Below are positions 1 through 9,366 of a DNA stretch of 60,213 nucleotides, one piece after another. Within the stretch, counting starts at the first letter, position 1, and each line of letters opens with the position of its first letter. Source of the stretch: Antarctobacter heliothermus (lineage in GTDB: Bacteria > Pseudomonadota > Alphaproteobacteria > Rhodobacterales > Rhodobacteraceae); assembly GCF_900188425.1 (NCBI RefSeq), contig NZ_FZON01000026.1:1-60213 (forward strand), written 5' to 3'. A program made the position numbers and the translations under genes. The notes below the pieces were generated by a model. That model saw nothing but the letters and a program-made list of their open reading frames with translations. It was not told the origin of the DNA and did no database searches.

Positions 1-236
1 GGGGCGAAGGATACCGGGCGGGCCGCACCAAGCTCACCGTTTCGATACTGCCGACGCCAGATCGTCAACAGCGATCGGCAAATGCCATGCCGCCGCGCCG
101 TGACCGAAACTTGCCGGTGGCCGACAAAACTTTCCTCGACAATCCGGAGCTTGTCCTTATCCGACCATCGCCGACGGCGAACGCCATCGGCCGCGGAGAG
201 AACTTCGATTTGAGGGCGGTAAATGAAATCAGACAT
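1..236 (-). CDS. tnpA: IS66-type transposase accessory protein TnpA, truncated by window edge
   Basis: The minus strand carries an open frame from an ATG at 236 that runs without a stop through base 1, so about 78 residues are visible. It begins MSDFIYRPQIEVL and contains RRRRWSDKDKLRIVEE, then a His-Gly-containing helix-turn-helix ending in LLTIWRRQYRNGEL. This layout (basic RRRW start, KLRIVEES, WRRQ after the second helix) is typical of the small HTH protein encoded first in IS66-family elements. In that family it is followed by TnpB and the DDE transposase TnpC, which would lie beyond the left edge. Function in transposition is inferred from family. An IS3-type OrfA is the main alternative. 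Confidence 0.7.
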   Translation of the reverse strand, partial: MSDFIYRPQIEVLSAADGVRRRRWSDKDKLRIVEESFVGHRQVSVTARRHGICRSLLTIWRRQYRNGELGAARPVSFA

Positions 237-424
237 AAGGTCGGACTTATCATCGGATCGTAGCCGAAGTCAGACGGCCCCCGCCGGAGCCTCACAATCA
301 AGCAGACCTGATCCCCTGACATGTCAGCCACCTATGAGAACACCCTTCCGCAACTGTCACAGATGTCGCTTTAGATTTCGTAAACCTCTAAATTTGCGTT
401 GAAATTCTGGCGCGTCAGAACAAA
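237..424. other. Non-coding stretch upstream of tnpA, probably holding the IS end
   Basis: No convincing gene is seen between the tnpA start and the terminator at 425-458. A perfect 12-base palindrome CTGACATGTCAG lies at 316-327. The outer end of the insertion element should lie here, but its terminal inverted repeat cannot be fixed without the other end. Confidence 0.4.
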
Positions 425-458
425 CAAAAACGGGGCGGCACAAGGCCGCCCCGTTTTC
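425..458 (-). terminator. Rho-independent terminator of the RTX/Hint gene
   Basis: A perfect 10-bp stem ACGGGGCGGC / GCCGCCCCGT (430-439 with 445-454) encloses the 5-base loop ACAAG. Read on the minus strand it is followed by a T-rich run. It lies about 75 bases past the stop of the 530-3781 gene. A T-run also follows on the plus strand, so it may act in both directions. Confidence 0.8.
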
Positions 459-529
459 TGGTCTTCCATTCCGGGCGCGAGGTACGCGACACCGGAACAG
501 CGCTGCATATTCCGTTCCGGGAAACCCGG

Positions 530-3500
530 TTATTTGGTCAAAAGCGCGGCTTCGTGCTTTTTCAGCGAGCGACGCGCCGAGGCATAGGCCTTGAGGCCCT
601 CTGCGTGCTCAAGTTCCGGGAAGAGCTCCAGGATCTCCTGGCGTTGCGCGTTGCCGATGCCCTTGAGGCTGTAGTCGCCGGGCTGGAAGCTTTCGGTCCA
701 GGCACCGTTCGACAGGATCACCTCATGGCCTTCGAACATCACATGGATGTAGGCAACGCCATTGGCCTCGACCTCATCAACCCCGTCCAGCCCGGTCAGG
801 TGCTTGGCCGCGACCAGAACCTCACGCTCTTCAAAGTAGAGCGCGGTCTTGTCGTTGGCCACGAGAACCCGGTGGTTGGGCGACACCAGCATGTCATGCT
901 CGGGCAGGTTGTTGCCCAGCGCGCCCTGCTGGATCAGGATCGGCTTGAAGTGCGGCTTGCGTGCCAGATCAAAGCCAGTCAGATCCTTGCGGCCCACCCA
1001 CTTGATCTCCTGGATGCCATTGTCGCGGGTGATCACCCGGTCGCCAACTTCCAGATCCTCGACCAGACGTTCGCCCTGCGGGGTTGCGATCAGCGTGCCG
1101 GGAGTAAAGCAGGGCACGATTTCCTCGATCTCGAAGAAGTCCATGGTGCCGGTGACAGCGCCCGACCCGTCGAGGAACTCGATGGTGCCATCCAGACCGT
1201 TGCCGTTGCTGTCGGCCACTTCGTTGACCAGCCGCCAATCGACGTCCTGCGCCCCTACGCCCGACAGATCCAAGATGTCATAGTCCTGGTTGGGCGGATC
1301 CTCGGGGTTGGCCTGATCGACAAAACCGCCCGAGCCGCCGTCGACTGTGTCGCCGATACCGTCTGCGGCGCTATCGACGATGATGACATCCCGATCGGAC
1401 CCGCCGTTGATGGCATCGTCGCCCGACCCGCCGTTCAGCGTATCGTTGCCTTGACCGCCGATCAGCACGTCATCGTCGTTGCCACCCATCAGGATGTCAT
1501 CGTCGATGCCGCCGTCCAGCGTGTCATTGCCGGAACCGCCTTGCAGCGTGTCATCATCGTCCCCACCGATCAGCGAGTCGTCGCCCAGGAAGCCCTGCAG
1601 CAGGTCGCGGTCGTTTTCGGTATTGGGGTCGATGTCGTCGGTCAGTTCCAGAGCGGCAAAGTTGGAGCCGTCCAGCGTATCATTGCCCTGCCCGCCATCC
1701 AACGAGTCCGATCCGTGCGAGCCGATCAGCAGGTCGTCGCCCTGACCACCCATGATCGAGTCGTCGTCGATGCCGCCATCCAGCGTGTCGTTGCCGCCGC
1801 CGCCGTCGATTGTGTCGGCATCGTCCCCGGTGGCGATGGAATCGTCACCCAGGTTGCCCTCGACATAGTCGCGGCCATCCTCTGTGTTCGGGTCGGCGGT
1901 AAAGCCAAGCGCATTCAGCGGTGTGCCGGGGGCAAAGGACGGGTCGTCGCCTTCATAGTCGGAGAAGGTGTCGGTGCCAGCGATGATCGTGTCGTTGCCG
2001 CTGCCGCCAAAGATGGTGTCCGCACCCTGCACGTCAAACAGAGAGTCGTCGCCCCCGCCCAGCGTGACATAGTCGTTGTCGATGCCCGGGTTGACGGTGT
2101 CATTGCCCCCACCTGCAGCGATTGTGTCAGCGTCGTCGCCGGTCTCGATCAATTCGTCCGAGGCGTCCCCGACAATATTGTCGAGATCGTCCAGCGGATC
2201 GGGATCCTGGTCGAGGCCGTTCAGCGGATCAAGCAACTGGTCGCCCGGCGCTACCGGGAAGACATCGGTGTCGATGCGCGGCGCGGCGTCCTCGGAAATG
2301 GTGATTGTCACCTCGGCAGTGGCAAAGCCACCGTTGCCGTCCGTCACTGTGTAGCTGAACGTATCGGTCCCGGTGAACCCGGCGTCGGGGGTGTAGGTAT
2401 AGCTGTCCCCGCCACCACTCAGCGCCACCGTGCCGTTGGTCGGGTCCGTGGCGATGCTGTCAAGGGTCAGCGGATCGCCATCAGGATCGCTGTCGTTGGC
2501 CAGCACGTCGATGACCACCGGATCGCCCTCATCGGTCTCAGCCATATCCGCCACGGCCACCGGCGGCGCGTTCGGATCGCCCACGGTGACAGTGATGACG
2601 CCAGTGTCGCTGCCGCCATCGGGGTCGGCCAACTGATAGGTAAAGGTGTCGGTGCCGATGAACCCGGCTGCCGGTGTGTAGTCGACAGTGCCATCGCCAT
2701 TCAGAACGGCGGTGCCATTGGCGGGGGGTGTGATGCTGGACACAGTCAGCAGAGCGTTGTCGCCGTCCGGGTCGTCATCATTGGCCAGCGGCGTGATGGT
2801 GACAGTTGTGCCGGAATCAGTCTCTGCCGTGTCGTCAAACGCGGTCGGCGGGATATTCGGGTCAACGTCGTCCGTAACGGTATAGGTGACGGTCGCCGTA
2901 TCGCTGGTTGTGCCGTCCGTGATCGTATAGGTGATCGTGTCGGTCCCGGTGAAGCCGTCATTCGGCGTATATGTCACCGTACCGTCGCCATTCAGCACCG
3001 CGGTGCCGTTGGTAGCAGGGGTGATGCCGGTCACGGTCAGCGGATCGCCGTCCGGGTCCGTGTCGTTGTCACGCGGGTCTATCGTCACAGGCTCACCGAT
3101 GGTGGTGCTTATCGTGTCGTCGACCGCATCCGGACCACTTCCGTCAACGTCCACTGTCGAAAATTCAATGTCCGAGATGATCACGCCCTGTTGGCTGACC
3201 GCGCCGTTGGCATACTCGATCTGAATGCTGGCAACTGGCCCTGCAATCTCGACCAGAACAGAGGTCGTGGCGTCTTCGAACCCGGTTTCGGGTGTGCCTG
3301 TCAGGTCCCCACCCGCGTTTGTGACCCCGGATCCCAGCGTCAGTGTGACCGGAACTGGATTGCCATCGGGGTCAAGCGCGGTGACGTTCACAACATCCTG
3401 GAAACCGCCGCCCGCTTCGGCAAAATCCCCGCCTGTGCCGGTGTCGATATCATTGATGCGGAACGAAACATTCTGCGCCGCGTCAGTATACAAGGAAGTG

Positions 3501-3781
3501 TCGGTGGCCCGAAAGTCGAGCACCGTGGTCGATGTATCGCTCGCCGCGCCCGTGCCCTCGCCAAACAGCTTCAGGAAAGACTGGTTCGAAAATGTCTCAT
3601 CCGGTGCGACGTAGCCGGGAGCATTGAATGTAAAGGCGCTGCTGCCCGCGCTCAATCCGTCATAAGAAATGTCGACGGCAACGCCGCCGGTATCAACGCT
3701 GGCAGAAACGCCACCGTCGGCATCAGCCACGTTGGTGCCAAACGGACCCAGTGCACCCCATTCCAAGACCAAATCAGCCAT
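530..3781 (-). CDS. Secreted cadherin-like/RTX repeat protein with C-terminal Hint domain
   Basis: This 1083-residue acidic, Asp/Gly-rich protein has a unique N-terminal region (1-215). Three tandem cadherin-like (VCBS/tandem-95 type) repeats follow at about 218-302, 312-400 and 407-495, each with NDxDPDGD and a TYTP..GFTGTDTF-like core. Calcium-binding RTX nonapeptides (GGxGNDxLxGG type) fill about 550-840. A Hint module starts at Cys891 (CFTPGTLIAT) and carries a VSPNH block and a late EVILSNGA block. The start at 3781 is preferred because AGAGGG sits just upstream; an ATG 33 bases earlier lacks this. No Sec signal is visible, which fits type I secretion. Calcium-stabilised surface or secreted function is family knowledge; Hint self-cleavage is inference. 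A long antisense frame here is an artefact of repetitive high-GC coding. Confidence 0.9.
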   Translation of the reverse strand: MADLVLEWGALGPFGTNVADADGGVSASVDTGGVAVDISYDGLSAGSSAFTFNAPGYVAPDETFSNQSFLKLFGEGTGAASDTSTTVLDFRATDTSLYTDAAQNVSFRINDIDTGTGGDFAEAGGGFQDVVNVTALDPDGNPVPVTLTLGSGVTNAGGDLTGTPETGFEDATTSVLVEIAGPVASIQIEYANGAVSQQGVIISDIEFSTVDVDGSGPDAVDDTISTTIGEPVTIDPRDNDTDPDGDPLTVTGITPATNGTAVLNGDGTVTYTPNDGFTGTDTITYTITDGTTSDTATVTYTVTDDVDPNIPPTAFDDTAETDSGTTVTITPLANDDDPDGDNALLTVSSITPPANGTAVLNGDGTVDYTPAAGFIGTDTFTYQLADPDGGSDTGVITVTVGDPNAPPVAVADMAETDEGDPVVIDVLANDSDPDGDPLTLDSIATDPTNGTVALSGGGDSYTYTPDAGFTGTDTFSYTVTDGNGGFATAEVTITISEDAAPRIDTDVFPVAPGDQLLDPLNGLDQDPDPLDDLDNIVGDASDELIETGDDADTIAAGGGNDTVNPGIDNDYVTLGGGDDSLFDVQGADTIFGGSGNDTIIAGTDTFSDYEGDDPSFAPGTPLNALGFTADPNTEDGRDYVEGNLGDDSIATGDDADTIDGGGGNDTLDGGIDDDSIMGGQGDDLLIGSHGSDSLDGGQGNDTLDGSNFAALELTDDIDPNTENDRDLLQGFLGDDSLIGGDDDDTLQGGSGNDTLDGGIDDDILMGGNDDDVLIGGQGNDTLNGGSGDDAINGGSDRDVIIVDSAADGIGDTVDGGSGGFVDQANPEDPPNQDYDILDLSGVGAQDVDWRLVNEVADSNGNGLDGTIEFLDGSGAVTGTMDFFEIEEIVPCFTPGTLIATPQGERLVEDLEVGDRVITRDNGIQEIKWVGRKDLTGFDLARKPHFKPILIQQGALGNNLPEHDMLVSPNHRVLVANDKTALYFEEREVLVAAKHLTGLDGVDEVEANGVAYIHVMFEGHEVILSNGAWTESFQPGDYSLKGIGNAQRQEILELFPELEHAEGLKAYASARRSLKKHEAALLTK

Positions 3782-4544
3782 TTTGCGACCCTCTTTCACT
3801 CTAAATGGGGGCATGCCCCGTGCGCAGTAGCGCCGACAATGCGCGCAGCACCGCCCAATTCATTTCGTGCTCGCCAAGTTGCATCGGTACGAAGTGATCG
3901 CGGTGTTCCCTGTCGCGTCAAAGCGCGAACAAAGATGCCATTTTGGCACGGACGGATTCTCCGTCCTCGCTTCACTTCGCATCTCAAAATGCGAGCGGTT
4001 CAGCGGCCGCCCCCGTGGCCTGCAGACTTCACCCCCCAGTTGGGCTTGAAGAAATTATTAAGGCGCGCCCCGCATTCCGAGAAGGAGAAAATTGTAGGAA
4101 CGGGGGCAATTCCGCCGCGCCCGCGCCAGATTTCAGCGATCCGGCCATGAATTCGCCGCGAATTGTTCGCGCAACTTGTTCCGAAATGGAAACACACATC
4201 CACAACATACGGTGTACTTATACAATTTCACCCCGAAATACAGCACAACATGAAATGCTTGGATGCATACTGTTCTGATTTCATGAACAATGATGCGGGC
4301 CGCATTTCTGTCTCACGCCTTGCCTTCTTGTCGCCACAATTCCGTCGGCACTGTCCGCGCCTAGGCACCAATCCTGCAACCCTTGCGCGATTGGTCAAAG
4401 CGGACACCAGACATGTGACGAGAAATTCGAATCATTCGAAGAAAATGTTGGTTATTGCCGCCCCTTTCCGGTCCGTTCTGGTCTGCCACAGCAATTCTGC
4501 GAAAAAGCCTTAGTTGCACACCTTGTCTGACTTACGCTGACGCC
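3782..4544. other. 763-base intergenic region between divergent genes
   Basis: No gene is supported. The stretch is more AT-rich than its neighbours, especially 4190-4300, and separates the divergently read RTX/Hint gene and the GSCFA gene, so it should hold both promoters. Short open frames here lack ribosome-binding sites and family resemblance. No clear hairpin-plus-T-run was found. Confidence 0.5.
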
Positions 4545-5606
4545 ATGCCCTATTCCGCCCTTCCGCCCCCCGCCTTCTGGAAGCGATGCCGCGAAAGCGC
4601 GGATTTTCGTCTTGATGCGATATATGACCCCAAGGTCACCCTGCGCCCCGGTCTCCGGGTGGCCACGGCAGGCAGTTGTTTTGCCCAGAACATCGCCACC
4701 TATGTCCGGGCCTCGTCGCTGTCACTGGTCGAGGCAGAGCCTGCTCCGGCATTGATGCGTGCTGACGTGGCCCGGCGGTACGGCTACGGTCTGTTCTCGG
4801 CCCGCTATGGCAATGTCTACACCGCGCGCCAATTGCGCCAATTGCTGGAGGACGCAGAGAACGCAACCCTGCACGACGCGGCCATATGGCGACGCGGGGA
4901 CGTCTGGATCGACGCATTGCGGCCCAACGTGGAACCGGAGGGCTTCCGGACCGAGGCCGAGCTTTGTGCCTTTCGCCGGGATCATCTGCGCCGGGTGCGG
5001 GCAATGTTCGATGAGACGGATGTCTTTGTCTTTACGCTCGGGTTGACCGAATGCTGGGCCGATCGCACCTCCGGTCTGGTCTTTCCGACCGCGCCGGGCG
5101 TGCTGGGCGGGCATTTTGACCCCGACCGCCATATCTTCGTTAACCAGGGCTTTGCCGACGTCCACGAGGATCTGACAGAGGCCATCACCCGTATGCGCCG
5201 ATGGAATCCGGACTTGAAGGTGTTGCTGACCGTCTCGCCCGTGCCTCTGACCGCCACCGCCAGTGGCGCGCACATCCTGTATGCGACCACTTATTCCAAA
5301 TCCGTGTTGCGGGCTGTGGCCGGAGAGGTCGCCGCGCTGGACCCGGACATCGACTATGTCCCGTCCTATGAGATCATCACCGGACCCCCCTTTGGCGCGC
5401 GGTTCTACAACGACAACCTGCGCACCGTCACGGCCGAGGGCGTGGCAACGGTCATGTCGGTCTTCTTTGGCGCGCATCCCGACCTGGGGGGCGTCCCGCG
5501 CCCCGACAAAGTGATCCTTGACCCCGAAACAGACCCCGCGCCGCAAGAAGACATCTGCGAAGAGGCTCTTCTGGAAGCGTTCGCCCCGCAGGAGACCACC
5601 CGTTGA
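4545..5606 (+). CDS. GSCFA-family protein
   Basis: This 353-residue protein carries the name-giving GSCFAQNI motif at 43-50, then FTLGLTECW and a VSPVPLTAT segment, the conserved blocks of the GSCFA family (an SGNH/GDSL-hydrolase relative found near polysaccharide genes). Ser44 in GSCFA would be the nucleophile-equivalent. The ATG at 4545 starts MPYSALPPPAFW; in-frame codons further upstream lie in AT-rich non-coding DNA. The 3' end overlaps the next gene by four bases (TTGA), pointing to translational coupling with the SGNH protein. With the third gene it forms a trio of esterase-fold proteins. A role in acyl modification of a surface glycan is inferred from family and context only. Confidence 0.8.
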   Translation: MPYSALPPPAFWKRCRESADFRLDAIYDPKVTLRPGLRVATAGSCFAQNIATYVRASSLSLVEAEPAPALMRADVARRYGYGLFSARYGNVYTARQLRQLLEDAENATLHDAAIWRRGDVWIDALRPNVEPEGFRTEAELCAFRRDHLRRVRAMFDETDVFVFTLGLTECWADRTSGLVFPTAPGVLGGHFDPDRHIFVNQGFADVHEDLTEAITRMRRWNPDLKVLLTVSPVPLTATASGAHILYATTYSKSVLRAVAGEVAALDPDIDYVPSYEIITGPPFGARFYNDNLRTVTAEGVATVMSVFFGAHPDLGGVPRPDKVILDPETDPAPQEDICEEALLEAFAPQETTR

Positions 5607-6415
5607 AACTGTGCCTGATCGGCGACTCGCACGCGGCAATGCTGATCGCCGCGCATCGGCAGAACCCGGCGGACGACGCTCTGACGGTCTTTGCCAAACC
5701 CGGACTGGTGGCCGAGGACATCGCGTTGACCGGCCCCCTGCTGCACGCCGTATCTGCGGACATGCACGCAAGGCTGGCCGCGATGGGCACGCCCGACACA
5801 CTGGACCTTGCCGACTTCGACGCTGTGGTGATTGCCGGGCTTGTACCATCGGCCTTTGCCGCCGTTCGGCTGCAACAGGCGCATAGTGTCTCTGGCTGGC
5901 CATCAGGAGAGATTTCCGTGGCCAAGGCGCTGACCGACATGCCCGCGGCCAAGACCCTCCCCCTGATGAGCCGCGCCGCCTATGTCGCCGCACTGACCGC
6001 GCTCAGCCAGACATCGCTGGCTGCGCGGATCGCGTCTGCCGCGCCCTGCCCGGTCATTGTAGTCGCACAGCCGTTCCCGTCGGACGCCTTGCTGGACAAG
6101 GACGGAACGTATCCCATCATGCGCCGCCTACTGCGCCAAGGCGACGGTACGGCGCTGGCCGCCGATTTGATCACGGCCCATCGCGCGGGGCTTGGCGCCC
6201 TTGCCGGCACCACCTATCTGCCGCAACCCGCTGACACCCTGTCCCATGGCTGCCTGACACAGGCTGTTTTCATGCGCGGCGGGCCACGTCTGTCGGATGG
6301 CTCCCGGCAGGACAGCGACGACGTGTTGCACGGCAACGCGGCACTGGGTGCGCGCCTGCTGAGCGATCTGCGGACCCGCCTGGCCCGACCCGTGCAAACC
6401 ACCTCAAATCCTTAA
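5603..6415 (+). CDS. SGNH/GDSL-like hydrolase
   Basis: The 270-residue product begins MKLCLIGDSHAAML: the GDS nucleophile block (Ser9) sits right at the N-terminus, as in SGNH hydrolases. A matching late D-x-x-H pair appears in SDDVLHGNAALG near residue 245, where the catalytic Asp/His dyad is expected. The start codon is TTG overlapping the stop of the GSCFA gene; a TTG coupled to an upstream stop is plausible and leaves the GDS block intact. No signal peptide is seen. It is likely an esterase or acetyl-hydrolase working with its neighbours. Substrate unknown. Confidence 0.75.
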   Translation: MKLCLIGDSHAAMLIAAHRQNPADDALTVFAKPGLVAEDIALTGPLLHAVSADMHARLAAMGTPDTLDLADFDAVVIAGLVPSAFAAVRLQQAHSVSGWPSGEISVAKALTDMPAAKTLPLMSRAAYVAALTALSQTSLAARIASAAPCPVIVVAQPFPSDALLDKDGTYPIMRRLLRQGDGTALAADLITAHRAGLGALAGTTYLPQPADTLSHGCLTQAVFMRGGPRLSDGSRQDSDDVLHGNAALGARLLSDLRTRLARPVQTTSNP

Positions 6416-6492
6416 TATTCCCGTCAGATCTCCAAAGGCTGCGTTAAGGGCCGCTTGCCAATTTCCCCTTAGTGGGAATTTGGAGAGAAGCT

Positions 6493-8511
6493 GTGGGAAC
6501 CGCCATTATCGTGCTGGCCGGGCAGAGCAATGCCGGCCGGATTGCCGGTGAAGTCCAGGATGCACTGGACGCCACCTATGGTGCCGGGAATTACATCTTG
6601 GTGCGCGCCTATTCGTCAGGGGCGCCGCTGACCAGCGCGCGCGACGGCAAGACCGACTGGCAAACCCCCGGCGAAATGCGCGCTGTCATCGTCGATGAAA
6701 CCGTGGCCGCGCTACGCGCGACACCGGACGGCTATGTCGCCGGGGTGATCTGGGTGCAGGGAGAAGGCGACACCGACATGTCCGGCACTCCTGCTGACTA
6801 CGCACCTGATTTTCATGCCCTGATGGGAGAGTTCCGCGTCGGGGTCGCCATGGCGTTGGGCAACCGTCTCACCGGGGTAGAGGATGCACCTGTCGTGATC
6901 TCTGGCCTGTCCGACAACGCACCAGCCGCCCCGGAGCGTCAGTATTGGGATGCCATTCAGGCAGAGTTGATCGACCTTGGCGCGGACAACCCCGGCATCG
7001 TCACAGTGCAACCCGACGCCGTCCTGACAGCCGCGCGCATCACACCCGCCCAGATGTTTGCCGACGGGCTACACTATTCCGATGCCGCCAGCGTGGCCTT
7101 GGCCGACAGTCTTGTTGCGGCCCTCGTCCAGATGGAAACGCAGGGCGGCGGTGGCGGACATAGTACCCAAGGCACCGCGGGCGCGGACCGGCTTGTGGGC
7201 ACCAGCGGTGACGACATCTTTACCGTGAACCACAGCGGTGACTCCATCGTGGAGGCGGACAACGCCGGCATCGACCTTGTGCGCGCCTCTGTCTCGTTTG
7301 CGCTGCGCGACTACGGCATGTCGTTGGAAAACCTCACCCTGCTGGGCACGGCCGACCTGAGCGGCACAGGCAACGGGGCGAACAACATTCTGACCGGCAA
7401 CAGCGGCAACAATGCGCTGAACGGCGCCTGGGGCGATGACGTCATCTATGGCATGGCGGGCGACGACACCTTGCAGGATACCAAAGGCACCGACACCCTG
7501 ATTGGCGGCACTGGGGACGACGTCTATTTCGTCGATGATGCAAACGACGTGGTGATCGAATACAAGGGTCAGGGCCACGACCTGATCAATTCGTTTGTCT
7601 CCTACCGTCTCTGGGCCGATGCCCCAGAGGTCGAGGATCTGATCCTGACCGGCAGTGACAATATCGACGGCGCAGGCAATGGCTATGACAACCACATCAT
7701 CGGCAACGCGGGTGCCAATTTTCTGGACGGCGCGCGCGGGCGCGACCTGCTGGAGGCGGGCGGCGGGGCGGATACGCTGATGGGACAGGCTGGTGCCGAT
7801 ACCCTGCTGGGTCAGGGTGGCGACGACGTGCTGTACGGCGATCATGAAGACGGCGCATCGACCACCTTTGCCGGGCAGGCCTTTCGCCTGTATCAGGCAA
7901 CCCTTGCGCGGGCACCCGATGCCAATGGCTATGGCTTCTGGACCGAACAACTGGCCGACGGGGCCAATTATTTCAACGTCATCACCGGCTTTGTCCAAAG
8001 CCCCGAGTTTCAGGCGACCTACGGGTCGCTGACCGACGATGCCTTTATCGAAATGCTGTACAACAACGTGCTGGACCGCGCCTCTGATCCGAACGGCAAG
8101 GCGGTCTGGCAGGCGTATCTGGACGATGGCGCCACGCGGGAATTTGTGGTGTCGCACTTTGCCGAAAGCCCCGAATTCCAGCGCATGATGCAACAGGAAC
8201 TGGAGGCATGGACCCGCGCGCTTGGTCCCGATGACGTGCTGGACCCGGGTGCCGGGGATTCCACGCTATCAGGCGGGGACCTGTCCGACAGCTTTGTCTT
8301 CAGACCGTCGTCGGACGGCACCCACATCATCACCGACTTTGAAGAATGGGACGTTCTGGATCTGGCTGCCTTTGGCTATGCGGACGCCAACGCCGCCCGG
8401 TCAGAATTCTACCAACATGGCGACGATCTGATTTTCGACGATGAAGGTGTCACCATTATCCTGCAAGACACCACCATGGATTCGCTCAGCGAACAGGGTC
8501 TGATGATCTGA
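6493..8511 (+). CDS. SASA-type carbohydrate esterase fused to RTX repeats and DUF4214
   Basis: This 672-residue modular exoprotein has an N-terminal sialate-O-acetylesterase-like (SASA/SGNH) domain at 1-215 with LAGQSNAG (nucleophile Ser12), WVQGEGD and DGLHYSD (Asp191, His194). RTX calcium-binding repeats follow at about 225-450. A DUF4214 domain spans about 460-565 (AFRLYQATLARAPDANG and the matching LYNNVLDRASDPNG). An acidic C-terminal tail may be the type I secretion signal. The GTG at 6493 is preferred over one at 6472 because GGAGA lies at 6482-6486. No Sec signal is present. It is probably secreted and deacetylates a carbohydrate; that activity is inferred from the fold. Confidence 0.85.
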   Translation: MGTAIIVLAGQSNAGRIAGEVQDALDATYGAGNYILVRAYSSGAPLTSARDGKTDWQTPGEMRAVIVDETVAALRATPDGYVAGVIWVQGEGDTDMSGTPADYAPDFHALMGEFRVGVAMALGNRLTGVEDAPVVISGLSDNAPAAPERQYWDAIQAELIDLGADNPGIVTVQPDAVLTAARITPAQMFADGLHYSDAASVALADSLVAALVQMETQGGGGGHSTQGTAGADRLVGTSGDDIFTVNHSGDSIVEADNAGIDLVRASVSFALRDYGMSLENLTLLGTADLSGTGNGANNILTGNSGNNALNGAWGDDVIYGMAGDDTLQDTKGTDTLIGGTGDDVYFVDDANDVVIEYKGQGHDLINSFVSYRLWADAPEVEDLILTGSDNIDGAGNGYDNHIIGNAGANFLDGARGRDLLEAGGGADTLMGQAGADTLLGQGGDDVLYGDHEDGASTTFAGQAFRLYQATLARAPDANGYGFWTEQLADGANYFNVITGFVQSPEFQATYGSLTDDAFIEMLYNNVLDRASDPNGKAVWQAYLDDGATREFVVSHFAESPEFQRMMQQELEAWTRALGPDDVLDPGAGDSTLSGGDLSDSFVFRPSSDGTHIITDFEEWDVLDLAAFGYADANAARSEFYQHGDDLIFDDEGVTIILQDTTMDSLSEQGLMI

Positions 8512-8541
8512 TCAGGCTCGGGGTCAGGGCGGTCAGCCGCC

Positions 8542-8982
8542 CTACCCGTCCAAGCGATCCTTCAGAAACTGGCGAATGTCCAACAGCGATTTTTCATCCA
8601 TCGAGACATAGACCAGCGCCATGTTCACCCGTTCGCGCACCATTTCGCCCGGAAAAGGCAGATAGCTGAGTTCCCGCGACCCGAAGGACGGTGAGGCGGT
8701 GCCCACCTGCCATTCGGTCTTCAACTCCACATCCACCAGTTTCAGTGCCGTATCGCTGCCCGCGCCGGGGCGCTCAAACGGCACCCCCGCCAGCCGCAGA
8801 TACGACGCCTTGTCGGCGGCCTGCACAAAGCCGTCGATGAACTGCGTGGCCAGCACCTGCAATTCAGCCGCCTGGTCCTCCGGCTTGAGATGGCTGTGCA
8901 GATGATCGTGGTCATGTGGGTGGTTGTGATCATGCGGATGGTGATGATGACCGATGTGACCGTTCACGATGTCATGGGGCAT
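8542..8982 (-). CDS. Small protein with extreme His-rich N-terminus; candidate metal chaperone of the gdmH operon
   Basis: This 146-residue protein has 14 histidines in its first 31 residues ([20 protein letters not shown]), alternating with Asp/Pro, as in nickel- or zinc-storage segments of HypB, UreE and SlyD-type proteins. The remaining ~110 residues form an unrecognised domain with [15 protein letters not shown] and [19 protein letters not shown]. The start at 8982 has an ideal AGAGGAGG site and overlaps the end of the upstream gene by 11 bases. It is the last gene of the riboswitch-controlled gdmH operon. GdmH is nickel-dependent, so delivery or storage of nickel for it is the natural hypothesis. 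It has no P-loop and is not HypA or HypB. Confidence 0.7.
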   Translation of the reverse strand: MPHDIVNGHIGHHHHPHDHNHPHDHDHLHSHLKPEDQAAELQVLATQFIDGFVQAADKASYLRLAGVPFERPGAGSDTALKLVDVELKTEWQVGTASPSFGSRELSYLPFPGEMVRERVNMALVYVSMDEKSLLDIRQFLKDRLDG

Positions 8983-9361
8983 TGGCTGCCTCCTCTTGTT
9001 CAAAGACCGTCAGCGCGGTGTTCAGCGCATTGATCGCAGCCGGCAGTCCGCCATACAGCGACATCTGCCAGATCGCCTCGGCGATTTCCTCACGGCTCAG
9101 CCCCGTCTTGCGTCCGCCCGCGATGTTCACCGCCAATTGCGGCGCGGTCTGGCCGCCAAGGGCGGTCAGCGCGGCGATGGTGGCCAGATAGCGGTCGCGC
9201 AGCGGCAGGCCGGGACGCGCGTATTGCTGGCCATAGGCACAATCGACCACGGTTTGCGCCATTCCGGGCAGGAGGTGGCCATAGCGCTGATCCAACACCT
9301 GTTCCATGCCGGGGTTCAACTGTTCGGCCAGCTTGCGCCCGATTTCCAACGTCTCTGACAC
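8972..9361 (-). CDS. Carboxymuconolactone decarboxylase-family (CMD/AhpD-like) protein
   Basis: This 129-residue protein matches the CMD fold: [16 protein letters not shown], then [24 protein letters not shown], as in PcaC-type proteins. The CxxC pair of AhpD peroxidase relatives is absent, so a thiol peroxidase role is unlikely. It starts with GTG at 9361, five bases after the gdmH stop, and overlaps the His-rich gene downstream, so it is co-translated with both. A true carboxymuconolactone decarboxylase makes little sense here because no aromatic-ring pathway is nearby. Function in guanidine metabolism is unknown. Confidence 0.8.
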   Translation of the reverse strand: MSETLEIGRKLAEQLNPGMEQVLDQRYGHLLPGMAQTVVDCAYGQQYARPGLPLRDRYLATIAALTALGGQTAPQLAVNIAGGRKTGLSREEIAEAIWQMSLYGGLPAAINALNTALTVFEQEEAANAP

Positions 9362-9366
9362 GTCTC

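Noticed and set aside
1300-2200. Repetitive DNA that could be mistaken for a CRISPR array or satellite
   Set aside because: The periodicity follows RTX nonapeptide codons in a single frame and the units vary at the DNA level; there are no constant repeats with unique spacers.
554-4150. A 1198-codon open frame on the plus strand across the RTX/Hint gene
   Set aside because: It is antisense to a clear repeat protein; the translation is Val/Arg/Ile-rich without domains and has no ribosome-binding site. High-GC, Asp/Gly-rich repeats keep the opposite strand open.
4163-4513. A 116-codon plus-strand frame in the long intergenic region
   Set aside because: No ribosome-binding site, no family resemblance, composition unlike neighbouring genes, and it overlaps the region where the GSCFA promoter should lie.
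8972-9361. AhpD-type alkylhydroperoxidase
   Set aside because: The CxxC redox pair needed for that activity is absent.
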